Counted from the first letter of the stretch, positions 8,937 through 18,637 are shown. The stretch: DNA of 64,000 nt from an uncultured Lachnospiraceae bacterium (GCA_947626395.1 CANQRU010000001.1:62001-126000); one strand, 5' to 3'. The notes: generated by a model from the letters alone, not told the origin. Translations and numbers: made by a program.

Positions 8937-9566
8937 ATGGAAAATGTAATCATTCTTGACCACCCGCTGATCCAGCACAAGATCTCCATGCTTCGCGACA
9001 AGAACACCGGAACGAATGAGTTCCGCTCCCTGACCGAGGAGATCGCCATGCTGATGGGCTATGAAGCCCTGCGCGATCTTCCCGTGGAGGATGTGGAAGT
9101 GGAAACTCCGATTGAGAAATGCATGACACCCATGCTGGCCGGTAAGAAGCTGGCAGTCGTCCCGATCCTGCGGGCCGGCCTTGGCATGGTAAGCGGCATC
9201 CTTTCCCTGGTGCCCTCCGCCAAAGTAGGCCATATCGGCCTCTACCGCGACGAAGTGACCCATGAACCTCACGAGTATTTCTGCAAGCTGCCCAGTCCCA
9301 TCGAGCTGCGCACCATCGTCGTTACCGACCCGATGCTGGCTACCGGCGGTTCCGCCGTGGCGGCCGTGGATTTCATCAAGCAGCACGGCGGAAGGAACAT
9401 TAAGTTCATGTGCATCATCGCTGCGCCGGACGGACTGAAACGGCTCCACGCCGCCCATCCGGATATTCAGATCTATGTAGGTCATCTGGACCGCTGTCTG
9501 AACGATGCCGCGTATATCTGTCCAGGTCTGGGCGATGCGGGCGACAGGATCTTCGGTACGAAATGA
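8937..9566 (+). CDS. upp: Uracil phosphoribosyltransferase
   Basis: Converts uracil and PRPP to UMP (pyrimidine salvage) in the cytoplasm. The PRPP-binding signature [13 protein letters not shown] and the upstream conserved block [10 protein letters not shown] are present, and the C-terminus has the uracil-binding region [20 protein letters not shown]-like. The start at 8937 follows AAAGGAGG by 6 bp and gives 209 residues, the family length; the open frame upstream to 8868 overlaps the promoter. It is a single gene with its own promoter and a strong terminator at 9666-9704. Confidence 0.97.
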   Translation: MENVIILDHPLIQHKISMLRDKNTGTNEFRSLTEEIAMLMGYEALRDLPVEDVEVETPIEKCMTPMLAGKKLAVVPILRAGLGMVSGILSLVPSAKVGHIGLYRDEVTHEPHEYFCKLPSPIELRTIVVTDPMLATGGSAVAAVDFIKQHGGRNIKFMCIIAAPDGLKRLHAAHPDIQIYVGHLDRCLNDAAYICPGLGDAGDRIFGTK

Positions 9567-9584
9567 CCCATTGAGCATAATACA

Positions 9585-9660
9585 GGCAGGGCGTCACTGG
9601 CGTTCTGTCTGCATGGAAATACAAGCAGGGCGTCACCAGCGCCCTTCCTGCATGGAAATG
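9585..9660 (+). repeat. Dispersed hairpin repeat, tandem copies B1 and B2
   Basis: Two units in tandem, period 40 bp (9585-9620 and 9625-9660). Each has the core GGCGTCAC, a returning arm (GTTCTGTC or GCGCCC) and the tail TGCATGGAAAT. They lie between the upp stop codon and its terminator. Confidence 0.8.
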
Positions 9661-9665
9661 GATGG

Positions 9666-9704
9666 CTGTCCTGTGCGACGTTTCTTCCGCACAGGGCAGT
9701 TTTT
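9666..9704 (+). terminator. Rho-independent terminator of upp
   Basis: A 12-bp stem (CTGTCCTGTGCG with CGCACAGGGCAG, one wobble) is followed by TTTTTG. Confidence 0.88.
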
Positions 9705-9790
9705 GTATGCTGTGGACATACATTTCGCAAAAGTCAGATTCATTTCCTAAACGTCAGTCTCAGGCTATCGAGAAAGTCCGAAAAAAGTAA

Positions 9791-9796
9791 TATAAT
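9791..9796 (+). promoter_or_regulatory. -10 element upstream of the 1356-residue protein
   Basis: A perfect TATAAT lies 62 bp before the start codon. The -35 position 17 bp upstream (9768-9773) reads TCGAGA, a weak match, so an activator or other help may be needed. Confidence 0.5.
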
Positions 9797-9858
9797 GAAT
9801 AAAATAGCAGTCTGGCTGTGAATGACGCTGCCAGCTTCATCAAACGGAGGGAAAGCAT

Positions 9859-12800
9859 ATGCCACAGGAACAGAACAAAAAGCCGGGATTTATGTCTGAT
9901 GAAGATTTCCAGATCCTGGAGAGTCTCGGAGAGGCTGGCAGATTCTCTTACAACGCGCACAGGATAACCGGTACGGAACTGAACCGGGACCATCGGTACG
10001 GAGGAGTGGAAATGCTGGCCTGGGCCCAGGTACTGGCCGCAAATCCGCAGGTACATTACGCGGATCTGATGGATCTGAGTTCTGCGGACGTACCGGAGAG
10101 CGGAGTTTCCCAGGATAATCCGCAGGAGGCGCCGAACGCCCCCGGGGCGGAGGCTTCCGATACTTCCGAAATGCAGCAGAGGGCGGTTCTCGCGGAACAG
10201 CTGCGCGGCGCGTTCCATTCGGTAGTGGAAGCTCTGCGGGAGTACTGCGAACCGGAAGCCAGGACGGAGCACATGGCGGAGGTGCTCCATAACCTCATAA
10301 GCTGTGTGGGCAGGATGGATCTGAAAGAAGAGTTACTGTATGCGGCCGGCTCTGAGAGGAATCCGGCGCAGGAGAATGCGGAGCGCGTCCCGGCCGGAGA
10401 CGCGGAGCGGATCCTGCTGGCGCCTTCCAGCCATGACCGGATCAACGAGGTTTTAGCGAGCTTAAGCTATTTCGGCGGGATCAAGGCCTATCAGATGAGT
10501 CAGAATTTTAAGCCGGCACGGGGCGGGTTCCAGACTTTCCGGAACGGAAGCGTACCGGAGGCGTATCAGAATCCGCAGTCTGCATATCCGGAAGGGACGA
10601 ATCCGGAGGAGTACAGCGCCCATGCCGAACTGTACCGTTCTCTGGCGGCCATATCCAGCGGCCGGGAGATCGACGATTTCCGCAGGGCCATGCAGAATAT
10701 GCGGGCCCTGGACGTGCGGAACCAGGCGGACAGCGCGCTCAGGGATCAGGAGGCAGGCACGAAGGAACTAAGTGATATCGAAAGGTATCAGCTGATCGCC
10801 AGGGAATATCTGCAGGCTTATACGATGCGCCAGATCGCGCAGGGCGGAGCGGCTGCGGACCTGCCGTTTGCCGACGCGGGGAATAACGTGTGGACGACGC
10901 AGCTCAATTCCATCATGATGCTGATGGCTGAGAATCTGAAGAAGCAGGAGAACCGGCTGGCTATGCGTCCGGAGGACAGCGCCGTGCCGCCGGAAGAGGT
11001 GGGAAGCTATCTGTTCGCGTCCCCGGAAAGGAACCGCGAGCCGCTTACGCCGCGGCAGCTGGCGGCGCGCGCCGCGGCAGGGATTGACGATACCGTCCTG
11101 CGCGAGTGTTTCCAGGCGGCGGCTGCCCGGTCGCTCAATGACGATGTGCTGAAAGGCGCTATGAATCAGGCAATCTGGGACGACGTGGAGATGCGGGAGG
11201 ACCGGCGGCCGTATCTGGGAACGGAGGACGTCGGCGATCCCATCGAGCCGGAGAACAGCGTGAGCAATATCCAGTTTATGATGCTGCAGGATATGTCCTT
11301 TGAAGAGATGCTTCAGCAAACGTCTCCGGCGGAACGGAAAGCGGCCGGGGACTCCTTCCGGGCCCTGGTGGATGATTTTGCCAGCGCACGGGTTGTCCGG
11401 GAAGGAGAAGAACGCTCCGTTACCGGAGAGCTTTACGGAAATGTATACCGGACGGCGGCGGAGCGGATCCGGGCGTACCGGCTTCCGGCAGGTGACGCGC
11501 GCGACGCCCTCTACAGTTACGCCCACGCGGAGAAGATGTACGCCTTAAGCGCTTCGCTGCGCGATATAGAGGCGGCCCTGGACGGAAAGAACCAGGTGGG
11601 CGCCCTTCCCGGTTTCCTGGAAGGGTTCGGGGCAAATGAGAAGGATTTCAGCATGGACAGTTTCCGGGCGGGCTTAAGCGTGATGCGGCAGTTCGCGGCG
11701 GCTTCGGCGCAGGCGGTCGATCCGAAACTCATGCCGGAGTACCGCAATATTTCCGGCGATGAACTCCTGGTCCGTCAGGCGGCCGGCAAGCTTTTTGTGG
11801 AAACTTACGGGAACCTCTTTGCGGGCAGGAATGCCGGAGAGATCATGACCGGGATCGGCAGCCGGGAGGTGGCTGATCTGGAGCGGTTCATGGACACTGC
11901 CGCCGGTATGATCCGCAGTACGCTCGCGGATGGAAACGAGGCGGGGAAACAGAATCTGCAGAACTATCTGAACGGAGACGGCCCAAGTCCTGTGCAGAGC
12001 GCGGCCGTGGAGAGGGAACTGGGGTATCTGACATTATTCACGGAAGGCCTGGCGCGAACCGTGACGCAGCGCAGGGAGGGCGAAGTTCAGACGACGGTCG
12101 ACCGGACTGCTGTGGAGAGAGGACTGGAGGGAACTACCGGCTGGGAGCGCACGGAAAGGGACAGAAGGATCTACGGGGACGACGCTTCCCTGCAGAGTCT
12201 GAAAATCGCCGCGCCGCCTCAGATGGACGCGTCTCTGGAAGAACTGGCGTCCACGGTTCCCTGGGAGAGGCAGCTCTATGCGCTTCACCGGCTGGGAAAC
12301 AGCGCGGCGAAGCCGGAACTGATCGAGGCGGGCTCCGACACATTTGACCGCATGTTCGCGCGGTTTACCGGAGCGGATCCCGCGCTGGGAAGCGGAAACT
12401 TTGCCAACGCCAATCCGGTCTATGAAAAGCTGAAGATCAAGTCCCCCCTGGAACTGTTCTTTGTGGACGGGAAACCGATCCAGGAATATGTCGGGAACAA
12501 ATATCCGGATCTGAAGGGCCAGGATTTGGACAGAGCCCTGAAAGCAGAGATCGTGGCTGCGGCCGTCAGCGGCAGACACCATGTGGAAATGGTCAGGGTG
12601 CAGATGGGAGAGGACGGTGGTCTGCAGATCGGCGTCAGCGAGGTGAATCTGGATCTGAGTATCCTGGACAGGCAGGCCGGTTTCTTCCGGGGCAAGCCTT
12701 CGGCTATGGCCCAGAAGCTTCGCGCCGGAGACACGGAGCAGATCAAAGCGCAGCGCCAGGGAGTCATCCGCAGCCGGTTCGGCGATAAAGTGGCTTCCAT

Positions 12801-13929
12801 GCTGGCGCAGCAGCTGGTCAGGGATGAGTTAAAGACGTACGTTGAGCGGGAAGACGCGGCCTTTGGAGAGAATCTGGACGATTACACCTCCAATACGTAT
12901 CCGACCAGAGAGGATATCTACCGTGCCACGGAGAAAGCCCGGATCGGCGCTGCCAACCGGAAGGTCAGCGTCACGAGCGATATTAAACTATTCATGCTGT
13001 CCGAGGGTCTGAACCCGGATACGTTCATAGGCATGCCCGCGCAGGAGAAGCGGGAAGCGGGGGAGAGGTACGCCCGTTTTATGGAAGCCAACGCGTTGGG
13101 GAATGATTTGTCTTTGGAGGAAAGAAACGTAAGGCTCCGTAACCTTGGAAATATGTTCACCAGGGCTACGCTGCAGATGAAGCAATACGAGTTCCCCGTG
13201 ATAAATGGAGCAGACGAGGCTGCGCTTCGGGAAAATTACGGAAAGCTGGCGGCGTTTTCCAACTGGGGCATCGACCTTTCTCAGAATCAGGAGCATCTGC
13301 GTAAGGAACCGGCTTTTATGGCGGCATTTCTGGAAGCGGGCATGCCCGAGAATCCCATGGAGCGGGAGAAGGGCCTGCAGGCCGGTACTGTTTACGCCAG
13401 AGCCGTTCAGACCTATGTAAGCGGCCAGGTCAAGGATCCGGCAGATATGAGTCTCTCGGAACGTGCGTCGGCGGTGGGCCAGAAGCTCTTTCTGGAGACT
13501 TACGGAAGCATGTTCAGCGGGCGTACGATAGAGGAAGTGGAGCAGATGATGGATCAGAAGGATCTCATCGTTCTCCAGCAGTTCCAGAATTTTGTGACGC
13601 AGAAACTGTTTGACGCCTCGATCCAGCATCCGGAAGAGACCCGCAGAGTTTGTACCGCCTATCTGAGGGGCGAAGGTCCCTGTCCGATGGACGGAAAAGA
13701 GACTGAGAAAGACTTCCGCAATACGTATGGATTTGCCCAGGGCAGGGAGCCTCTCCTGTGCGAAAAGGCGAAGAATCCGAGGCGGGTGAGAAGCAGTTTT
13801 ATGCAGGAGCTGCAGGCTGAGGAGGCCCAGGCGGGCAGGGAGAGAACCAACGGTGTCCATCCGGAGGCCAGGAGAGAGGCTGTCGATCAGAGGAGCGGCG
13901 CCCAGAAGAAGGTGGGGCCGGCTCTGTGA
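9859..13929 (+). CDS. Large hypothetical protein with two copies of a ~270-residue module
   Basis: 1356 residues, not recognised. No signal peptide or membrane segment is visible; composition is rich in Ala, Glu, Arg and Gln and looks largely helical. An internal duplication is visible. One module runs at about residues 470-745 and contains FVETYGNLFAGR (V647) and YLNGDGPSPVQ; a second at about 1043-1310 contains FLETYGSMFSGR (L1212) and YLRGEGPCPMD. The matching points are offset by a constant 565-572 residues, so order and spacing are preserved. Between them lies a distinct domain (about 750-1040, with ELFFVDGKPIQEYVGNKYPDL). The start at 9859 has GGAGGG 7 bp upstream, and TATAAT occurs at 9791-9796. 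It stands alone between upp and a convergent operon, so context gives no function. Confidence 0.85.
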   Translation: MPQEQNKKPGFMSDEDFQILESLGEAGRFSYNAHRITGTELNRDHRYGGVEMLAWAQVLAANPQVHYADLMDLSSADVPESGVSQDNPQEAPNAPGAEASDTSEMQQRAVLAEQLRGAFHSVVEALREYCEPEARTEHMAEVLHNLISCVGRMDLKEELLYAAGSERNPAQENAERVPAGDAERILLAPSSHDRINEVLASLSYFGGIKAYQMSQNFKPARGGFQTFRNGSVPEAYQNPQSAYPEGTNPEEYSAHAELYRSLAAISSGREIDDFRRAMQNMRALDVRNQADSALRDQEAGTKELSDIERYQLIAREYLQAYTMRQIAQGGAAADLPFADAGNNVWTTQLNSIMMLMAENLKKQENRLAMRPEDSAVPPEEVGSYLFASPERNREPLTPRQLAARAAAGIDDTVLRECFQAAAARSLNDDVLKGAMNQAIWDDVEMREDRRPYLGTEDVGDPIEPENSVSNIQFMMLQDMSFEEMLQQTSPAERKAAGDSFRALVDDFASARVVREGEERSVTGELYGNVYRTAAERIRAYRLPAGDARDALYSYAHAEKMYALSASLRDIEAALDGKNQVGALPGFLEGFGANEKDFSMDSFRAGLSVMRQFAAASAQAVDPKLMPEYRNISGDELLVRQAAGKLFVETYGNLFAGRNAGEIMTGIGSREVADLERFMDTAAGMIRSTLADGNEAGKQNLQNYLNGDGPSPVQSAAVERELGYLTLFTEGLARTVTQRREGEVQTTVDRTAVERGLEGTTGWERTERDRRIYGDDASLQSLKIAAPPQMDASLEELASTVPWERQLYALHRLGNSAAKPELIEAGSDTFDRMFARFTGADPALGSGNFANANPVYEKLKIKSPLELFFVDGKPIQEYVGNKYPDLKGQDLDRALKAEIVAAAVSGRHHVEMVRVQMGEDGGLQIGVSEVNLDLSILDRQAGFFRGKPSAMAQKLRAGDTEQIKAQRQGVIRSRFGDKVASMLAQQLVRDELKTYVEREDAAFGENLDDYTSNTYPTREDIYRATEKARIGAANRKVSVTSDIKLFMLSEGLNPDTFIGMPAQEKREAGERYARFMEANALGNDLSLEERNVRLRNLGNMFTRATLQMKQYEFPVINGADEAALRENYGKLAAFSNWGIDLSQNQEHLRKEPAFMAAFLEAGMPENPMEREKGLQAGTVYARAVQTYVSGQVKDPADMSLSERASAVGQKLFLETYGSMFSGRTIEEVEQMMDQKDLIVLQQFQNFVTQKLFDASIQHPEETRRVCTAYLRGEGPCPMDGKETEKDFRNTYGFAQGREPLLCEKAKNPRRVRSSFMQELQAEEAQAGRERTNGVHPEARREAVDQRSGAQKKVGPAL

Positions 13930-13960
13930 AATCCAAAGCTGTATCTGTGCAGCCGCCACC

Positions 13961-16420
13961 TTATTTTGGCGGACGATTAAGGTTGGTGTAGGCGGAAAGC
14001 CTGCGCAGCAGCCGGCCGTGTTTGGATGAATTGATATATTGGAAGTATAGTGACTGCCGCAGGCGGATTGAGGTCTGCTGCAGTGACGGATTTGAGCCTG
14101 AGTTCGCGCTGAGCGTCGAACTTGGGCTCATGTTTTCATGCGAACAGAACGCCGGTGACGTTCTGCCTGTATTGGGTTCTGTCCTATCTGCAGAACTTGG
14201 TATCGCGGTAGGTTCGGCGTTAATTGTTGAGTTCGGTTCTTTCCCGGTTTCCGTATTGCTCTTTGTGTCTGCTTTTGCGTTTCCGCCGCCGTAGCGGAAA
14301 CGGTAATAGGCGAGGCAGAGCCGCGTCATGTCTGCCGCGTCGGCCGGATCTTTCAGAAGCGGCACGTAGTCAAGGAGCGGGCGGTTGCTGCCGGTATCCG
14401 GACAGAGACGCCGGATCAGCCACAGTACGTCTGCAAGTTCCATACCCAGCCTGCCTGCTTCATTCATTCGGCGGTACCGGTAGCGCCGGAAGAGAGGCTG
14501 GATGATCAGCAGAAGCAGCAGATAAACAGCCGGTATACCAATCCCGAAGAAAAGCCATGCAGTCAGATGGCTCGGTTTTTCCTCGGATTCAGATGGCTCG
14601 GCTATCGCAGGCGGAGGGGTGGAATCGGAACCGTTGGACGGAGACGCGGCGCCGATGAAGCGGTCCGCGTCGCTGTCTGTGGCGGCATCGATTTCCGGCA
14701 GTTCTTCCGCGACCAGCAGGTTCCAGCTGTATTCGTCCGCCGTTGCAACGGCGGCGGTCGGTTCAAATCGTACCCATCCGAAGCCGTCCAAATAAGCCTC
14801 GGGCCAGGTGTGGGCATACCGTCCGGGAATGTCGTAGCCATTTTCGGAAGGGACTCCGTAATCATAGCGGTAGCCTTCCACCAGCCGGGCGGGGATGCCG
14901 ATACTTCGCAGCATCATGACCATGGCCGAAGCGTAGTGGATACAGTAGCCCGCCTGTTTCTCGAAGAGAAAGGCGTCGATGAAATTGACGTAGTCCCGGT
15001 AGTCGACATCCTTTGTATAAGGGTACTGACGGAGATAGCGTTCGATGGCTTTGCATTTGTCATAGGCGTTTGCGCAGTCCTGCGTGATCTGCTCTGCAAG
15101 CTGTGCGACCCGCTCCGGCGTATCGCCCGTATCGAGCCAGGCGGTCAGATCCGGCTGGAAAATGGCCGCGGCCCGCGCTTCGTAGTCGTTCTTGGAAATG
15201 AGAGAAGACAGCGCGATGCCGAAGAGGCGGTAGGAGACCTCTTCCAGATGCTCATAGGCGGGGATGGGGGCGCTGCCGCCTGCGTCCTCAGCCCGCAGAA
15301 TTTCCACCAGATAGGGATTGGCATAGTCCAGATCCATAAATGTAAGATGATATCTGAGACCGCGCCCCTGGCTCCGCTGAAAAGCGAAACTTCCGTCATT
15401 GCCGGTCATGTTCTTGAGCGCGGAGTCGTCGATGCGGAGAAGCGCGCCGGGGCGGATCACGTCCGAGGTGCGCAGATACTGGTATGTGATCATTGTCGAT
15501 TCCGTTTCGGCGAAACATGCGGCCTTCTCCGGAGTGATCTGGTGCCGGTCGAGCGCGGCAAGAAAGGTCAGGTACCAGCTGACGAAAGGATTGCCGTCCG
15601 CAGGGTTTTCGATCCAGCGGCCGCCGTCGTAACCGGCGTATTCTTCGCCGGAGAGATACAGTACATGGCGCGTGCTTTGGTCGGATACGGACAGTTCGAC
15701 GCGGTTATCGTCGGAAAACCGTCCGCCGAACAGGTTCGAATCGCCGTAGCCGGCATTCCAGCGGTCGGAAATACTGCCGGAAGAAAAGCGGTATTCCATT
15801 TCCACGATCACATTCTGGGCCAGATCGGATAGGCGGTTCCCGATGCGGATGACGAAGCTCCAGTCGAAGGGGGCGTCGCCCGCCGGCAGCAGCAGGACGG
15901 CGGCTTCCAGAAGAATGAGAAATGGGATCAGCCGGAGACCGTGGTCATGACGAGGGCGGACAGGCGTACCGGCCAGCTCGGTCAGAATGCACAGGAGGCA
16001 TGCCCCGGCCAGATAGCCGGAGATCTCCGTTCCGGTCAGATGACATGCGGCCAGACCGAGGATCATCCCCGCGACGGCCGCCTGCCGCGGCCGGTCGTGA
16101 CTCTGGAGCCAGAGGCAGAGAGCATAGAGAAGGCAGCCTGCCGCGATCTCCGCGCTGATCTGCCAGCTGTGGAAATAGAGAACGGCCAGCAGGAGAACGC
16201 CCGGTATCAGGATCAGGGATAGTCTGGGCTGACCCGCGCAGACAGAGATGGTGTGGAGGATGCCGCACAGAAGGCAGAAGAGCAGGCAGACCTGCGGGTT
16301 CCACTGGGGCAGCAGCGCCGCGGCAAGTCCGATGACTGCAAATGCCATACAAAACGACGCGATGAACGTCAGAATGGCGGTTATGAAATTGTCGCGGGTT
16401 TCAGTTCCTGCGCGTTTCAT
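13961..16420 (-). CDS. Transglutaminase-like membrane protein (TgpA/DUF3488-type)
   Basis: 819 residues: about six N-terminal membrane segments (residues 13-200), an extracytoplasmic transglutaminase-like core, one further membrane helix near residue 620, and a cytoplasmic tail. The core has Cys493 (AGYCIHYASAM) and His537 (AHTWPEAYL) followed by GFGWVRFEPTA, the thiol-protease/transglutaminase pattern. It is the last gene of a MoxR-DUF58-transglutaminase operon, a widespread trio whose exact substrate is unsettled. The C-terminal ~100 residues are low complexity (Asn, Thr, Glu, Pro) and contain an in-frame copy of the window's hairpin repeat (14133-14173). AAGGGAGA lies upstream of the ATG. 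Activity is inferred from conserved Cys/His. Confidence 0.85.
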   Translation of the reverse strand: MKRAGTETRDNFITAILTFIASFCMAFAVIGLAAALLPQWNPQVCLLFCLLCGILHTISVCAGQPRLSLILIPGVLLLAVLYFHSWQISAEIAAGCLLYALCLWLQSHDRPRQAAVAGMILGLAACHLTGTEISGYLAGACLLCILTELAGTPVRPRHDHGLRLIPFLILLEAAVLLLPAGDAPFDWSFVIRIGNRLSDLAQNVIVEMEYRFSSGSISDRWNAGYGDSNLFGGRFSDDNRVELSVSDQSTRHVLYLSGEEYAGYDGGRWIENPADGNPFVSWYLTFLAALDRHQITPEKAACFAETESTMITYQYLRTSDVIRPGALLRIDDSALKNMTGNDGSFAFQRSQGRGLRYHLTFMDLDYANPYLVEILRAEDAGGSAPIPAYEHLEEVSYRLFGIALSSLISKNDYEARAAAIFQPDLTAWLDTGDTPERVAQLAEQITQDCANAYDKCKAIERYLRQYPYTKDVDYRDYVNFIDAFLFEKQAGYCIHYASAMVMMLRSIGIPARLVEGYRYDYGVPSENGYDIPGRYAHTWPEAYLDGFGWVRFEPTAAVATADEYSWNLLVAEELPEIDAATDSDADRFIGAASPSNGSDSTPPPAIAEPSESEEKPSHLTAWLFFGIGIPAVYLLLLLIIQPLFRRYRYRRMNEAGRLGMELADVLWLIRRLCPDTGSNRPLLDYVPLLKDPADAADMTRLCLAYYRFRYGGGNAKADTKSNTETGKEPNSTINAEPTAIPSSADRTEPNTGRTSPAFCSHENMSPSSTLSANSGSNPSLQQTSIRLRQSLYFQYINSSKHGRLLRRLSAYTNLNRPPK
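14133..14173 (-). repeat. Dispersed hairpin repeat, copy C (inside a coding sequence)
   Basis: Minus-strand copy with perfect arms CAGAACG/CGTTCTG around TCACCGG and the tail CGCATGAAAAC. It is read in frame near the C-terminus of the transglutaminase gene (NTGRTSPAFCSHEN). Confidence 0.75.
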
Positions 16421-16486
16421 GATTCTCCCTTATTGAGTACTGTCGCTGGTGTTATTCTGCAATTTCTGTCGGTCGGCAGCTATATT

Positions 16487-17614
16487 TCACATATGCCATA
16501 CAGTCAATGGATTTTCGTCCATATATTTTTCGTTTAGTATAAGAATGGTTCCGTCTTCGCCGGCTCCATGGGCGGACAGCCACGTTTTCCAGTCCGGCGC
16601 GGTGCTGCCGGAACCGTCGGGGCCGGAAAATCCGTCGGAACCGGAGAAAACGGCTGATTTGGAGAAACCGTCGGAGCCGGAGAGAAGATCCGGGATCTGT
16701 TCATAGAATTTCCGGAAGCTTTCGTAGGAATCGACGGCCATCTCCCGCATCTCTCCCTGCGGGTACCAGAAGACCACGGACTGGTTCTGCCTGCAGAAAT
16801 AGTCGGCGATGGAAACGGTCAGTTCCAGAAACTGGTCACGGCGGCGGATGTGGGACAGCGCATCGGAACCGGCGCTTGACGCGGAGACGTCAGAGCCGGA
16901 TCCCTGATCCATGGTTTCCGGCAGCAGCAGAACACGGATCTGCTCCATCTGCCGCGGCTCCGGACGTCGGACGAGAAGCGTCCCCGCACGGGCGGAATTC
17001 TTCCAGTGGATATGGCGCAGGCTGTCGCCTTTCTGGTATTCGCGGAGGTCGGATCCGAGCGTGGATTCCGGGGAAACACTGTGGATCTCCATGGCGCTTC
17101 GGATCTGTTCCATATCGAGAAGCGCGTCGGCCCGGTCGGTGATCTGGGGCCGAACCACCGCCCGCCAGGGCATGGGGATCCGTCCAGTGTAGGAAAACAG
17201 GCCGAAACAGTCCCGGATCACGAACTGTTTTGCGCCGGCCAGGTAAGCGCCTGCGAAGAGGCAGACCATTTCCGGGGCAAATTCCAGGCGTGCGCCGGGA
17301 TTCAGGGACCAGACCCGGCTGTCGTCGAAGTTTATGAAAGAGCAGAGGTCTTTCTCCATGATGAGCCGGAGACTTACGATGGGCAGCGGCCCCGTATTTT
17401 CCAGTACGATGGGAAATGAAAATCCTTCGCTCCGCGTGACCAGGTGTGCGGAAGAGCCCTGGTAAAAGCGCAGGGCCTTGCAGACGTAGAATAAGTAGGC
17501 GGCGGAGCCGGCTGGGATCAGCAGGAGCGTGTAAAAGGTAAGATAGGGAAGCAGACCGCCCTGAAAACTGACCCAGACCAGGGACAGTATAAGCAATATT
17601 AGATACAGAAGCAT
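16487..17614 (-). CDS. DUF58 domain protein
   Basis: 375 residues with two N-terminal hydrophobic helices (residues 1-20 and 25-45) and the DUF58 hallmark GDSLRHIHWKNSARAGTLLVR near the middle. DUF58 proteins have a von Willebrand-A-like fold and act with MoxR ATPases; the cargo here is unknown. It lies 87 bp downstream of moxR and 66 bp upstream of the transglutaminase gene on the same strand. AAAGGAG is 9 bp before the ATG. The segment around residues 325-355 is a degenerate Ser/Gly/Asp repeat (GSDGFSK, GSDGFSG), an unusual low-complexity insert. Confidence 0.87.
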   Translation of the reverse strand: MLLYLILLILSLVWVSFQGGLLPYLTFYTLLLIPAGSAAYLFYVCKALRFYQGSSAHLVTRSEGFSFPIVLENTGPLPIVSLRLIMEKDLCSFINFDDSRVWSLNPGARLEFAPEMVCLFAGAYLAGAKQFVIRDCFGLFSYTGRIPMPWRAVVRPQITDRADALLDMEQIRSAMEIHSVSPESTLGSDLREYQKGDSLRHIHWKNSARAGTLLVRRPEPRQMEQIRVLLLPETMDQGSGSDVSASSAGSDALSHIRRRDQFLELTVSIADYFCRQNQSVVFWYPQGEMREMAVDSYESFRKFYEQIPDLLSGSDGFSKSAVFSGSDGFSGPDGSGSTAPDWKTWLSAHGAGEDGTILILNEKYMDENPLTVWHM

Positions 17615-17701
17615 GTGGTGTCTCCTTTCCCGTTTCAGCGGTAAGGCGCGAGGAACGCAGGAAAACTGTGGAACCGCGAAGGCACCTCGGGAGTGCGGCC
17701 A

Positions 17702-18637
17702 TCAGGAAAGCCCCGGCACTTTCACCGCGGCAATGGCGCGGTCAGTCACCTGTGCGCCGGTGACTCTTGCCATGCGCGCTTCGGCGGTCAGCACGAGACG
17801 GTGGGGCAGAACGACCTTCGCCATCGCGATGACGTCCTCCGGGATCACGAAATCGCGCCCCTGCAGATACGCGCGTGCCTGGGCGGCCCGGATCAGCACC
17901 AGCACGGCTCTGGGACTCGCTCCATAGCGGGTCTCCGCCTGAACGCGGGTCTGGCGGATCAGCTCCGCAATGTAGCGGCGCAGTTCGTCGTGAACAGCCA
18001 CCCGGCAGACGCCGGCTTTCATTTCCAGAATCTCCGCCGCGGTAAGAACGGGAGAGAGCGGTTCGGACAGGGAACCGTCCAGAAAGCGTCCGGTCATCTC
18101 CAGGGTATCCTGTTCGGACGGATAGCCTACGGACAGCTTCATCATGAAACGGTCCAGCTGGGCCTCCGGCAGCGGATAGGTTCCGACGGCGTCCATCGGA
18201 TTCTCCGTAGCGATGACCATAAACGGTTCCTCAAGCGGAATCGTCGTGCCGTCGATGGTCACGGAGTGCTCTTCCATGGCCTCCAGAAGGCTGGCCTGGG
18301 TCTTGGGAGAGGTGCGGTTGATCTCGTCGGCCAGGACGATCTGATGAACGACGGCTCCGGGCATCAGTTCGAAGGTTCCCGTGTTCGGATGGTATAGATT
18401 CATTCCGGTCACGTCCGACGGCAGTGTATCCGGCGTGAACTGGATCCGGGCGAAGCTGAGATCCAGAGAATCGGCCAGGGCTTTGGCAAGCGTGGTCTTG
18501 CCCACGCCCGGGACATCTTCCAGAAGAACGTGGCCGCCGGCCAGCAGGGCGGTGATCAGATGATCGATGACATCGTCCTTGCCGATGATATGGCGGCGGA
18601 TATTCATTTGCAGTTCCTGCAGCTTCGGATGGCTCAT
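17702..18637 (-). CDS. MoxR-family AAA+ ATPase
   Basis: 311 residues. The Walker A motif lies near residues 40-48 (EDVPGVGKTT), Walker B near 105 (VLADEINRTSP), and sensor 1 follows (MVIATENPMD). MoxR ATPases are chaperone-like factors for the activation of partner proteins, usually with a DUF58 protein. The start at 18637 is chosen because GGGAGG stands just upstream and the protein begins MSHPKLQELQ; the frame stays open for 82 more codons to 18883, but that stretch overlaps the divergent promoter and is not family-like. First gene of the MoxR/DUF58/transglutaminase operon. Confidence 0.92.
   Translation of the reverse strand: MSHPKLQELQMNIRRHIIGKDDVIDHLITALLAGGHVLLEDVPGVGKTTLAKALADSLDLSFARIQFTPDTLPSDVTGMNLYHPNTGTFELMPGAVVHQIVLADEINRTSPKTQASLLEAMEEHSVTIDGTTIPLEEPFMVIATENPMDAVGTYPLPEAQLDRFMMKLSVGYPSEQDTLEMTGRFLDGSLSEPLSPVLTAAEILEMKAGVCRVAVHDELRRYIAELIRQTRVQAETRYGASPRAVLVLIRAAQARAYLQGRDFVIPEDVIAMAKVVLPHRLVLTAEARMARVTGAQVTDRAIAAVKVPGLS

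Noticed and set aside
9585-9660. Possible short CRISPR array
   Set aside because: Tandem copies are only two per locus, are palindromic themselves with no unique spacers, and no cas genes are in the window. A dispersed hairpin repeat explains them better.
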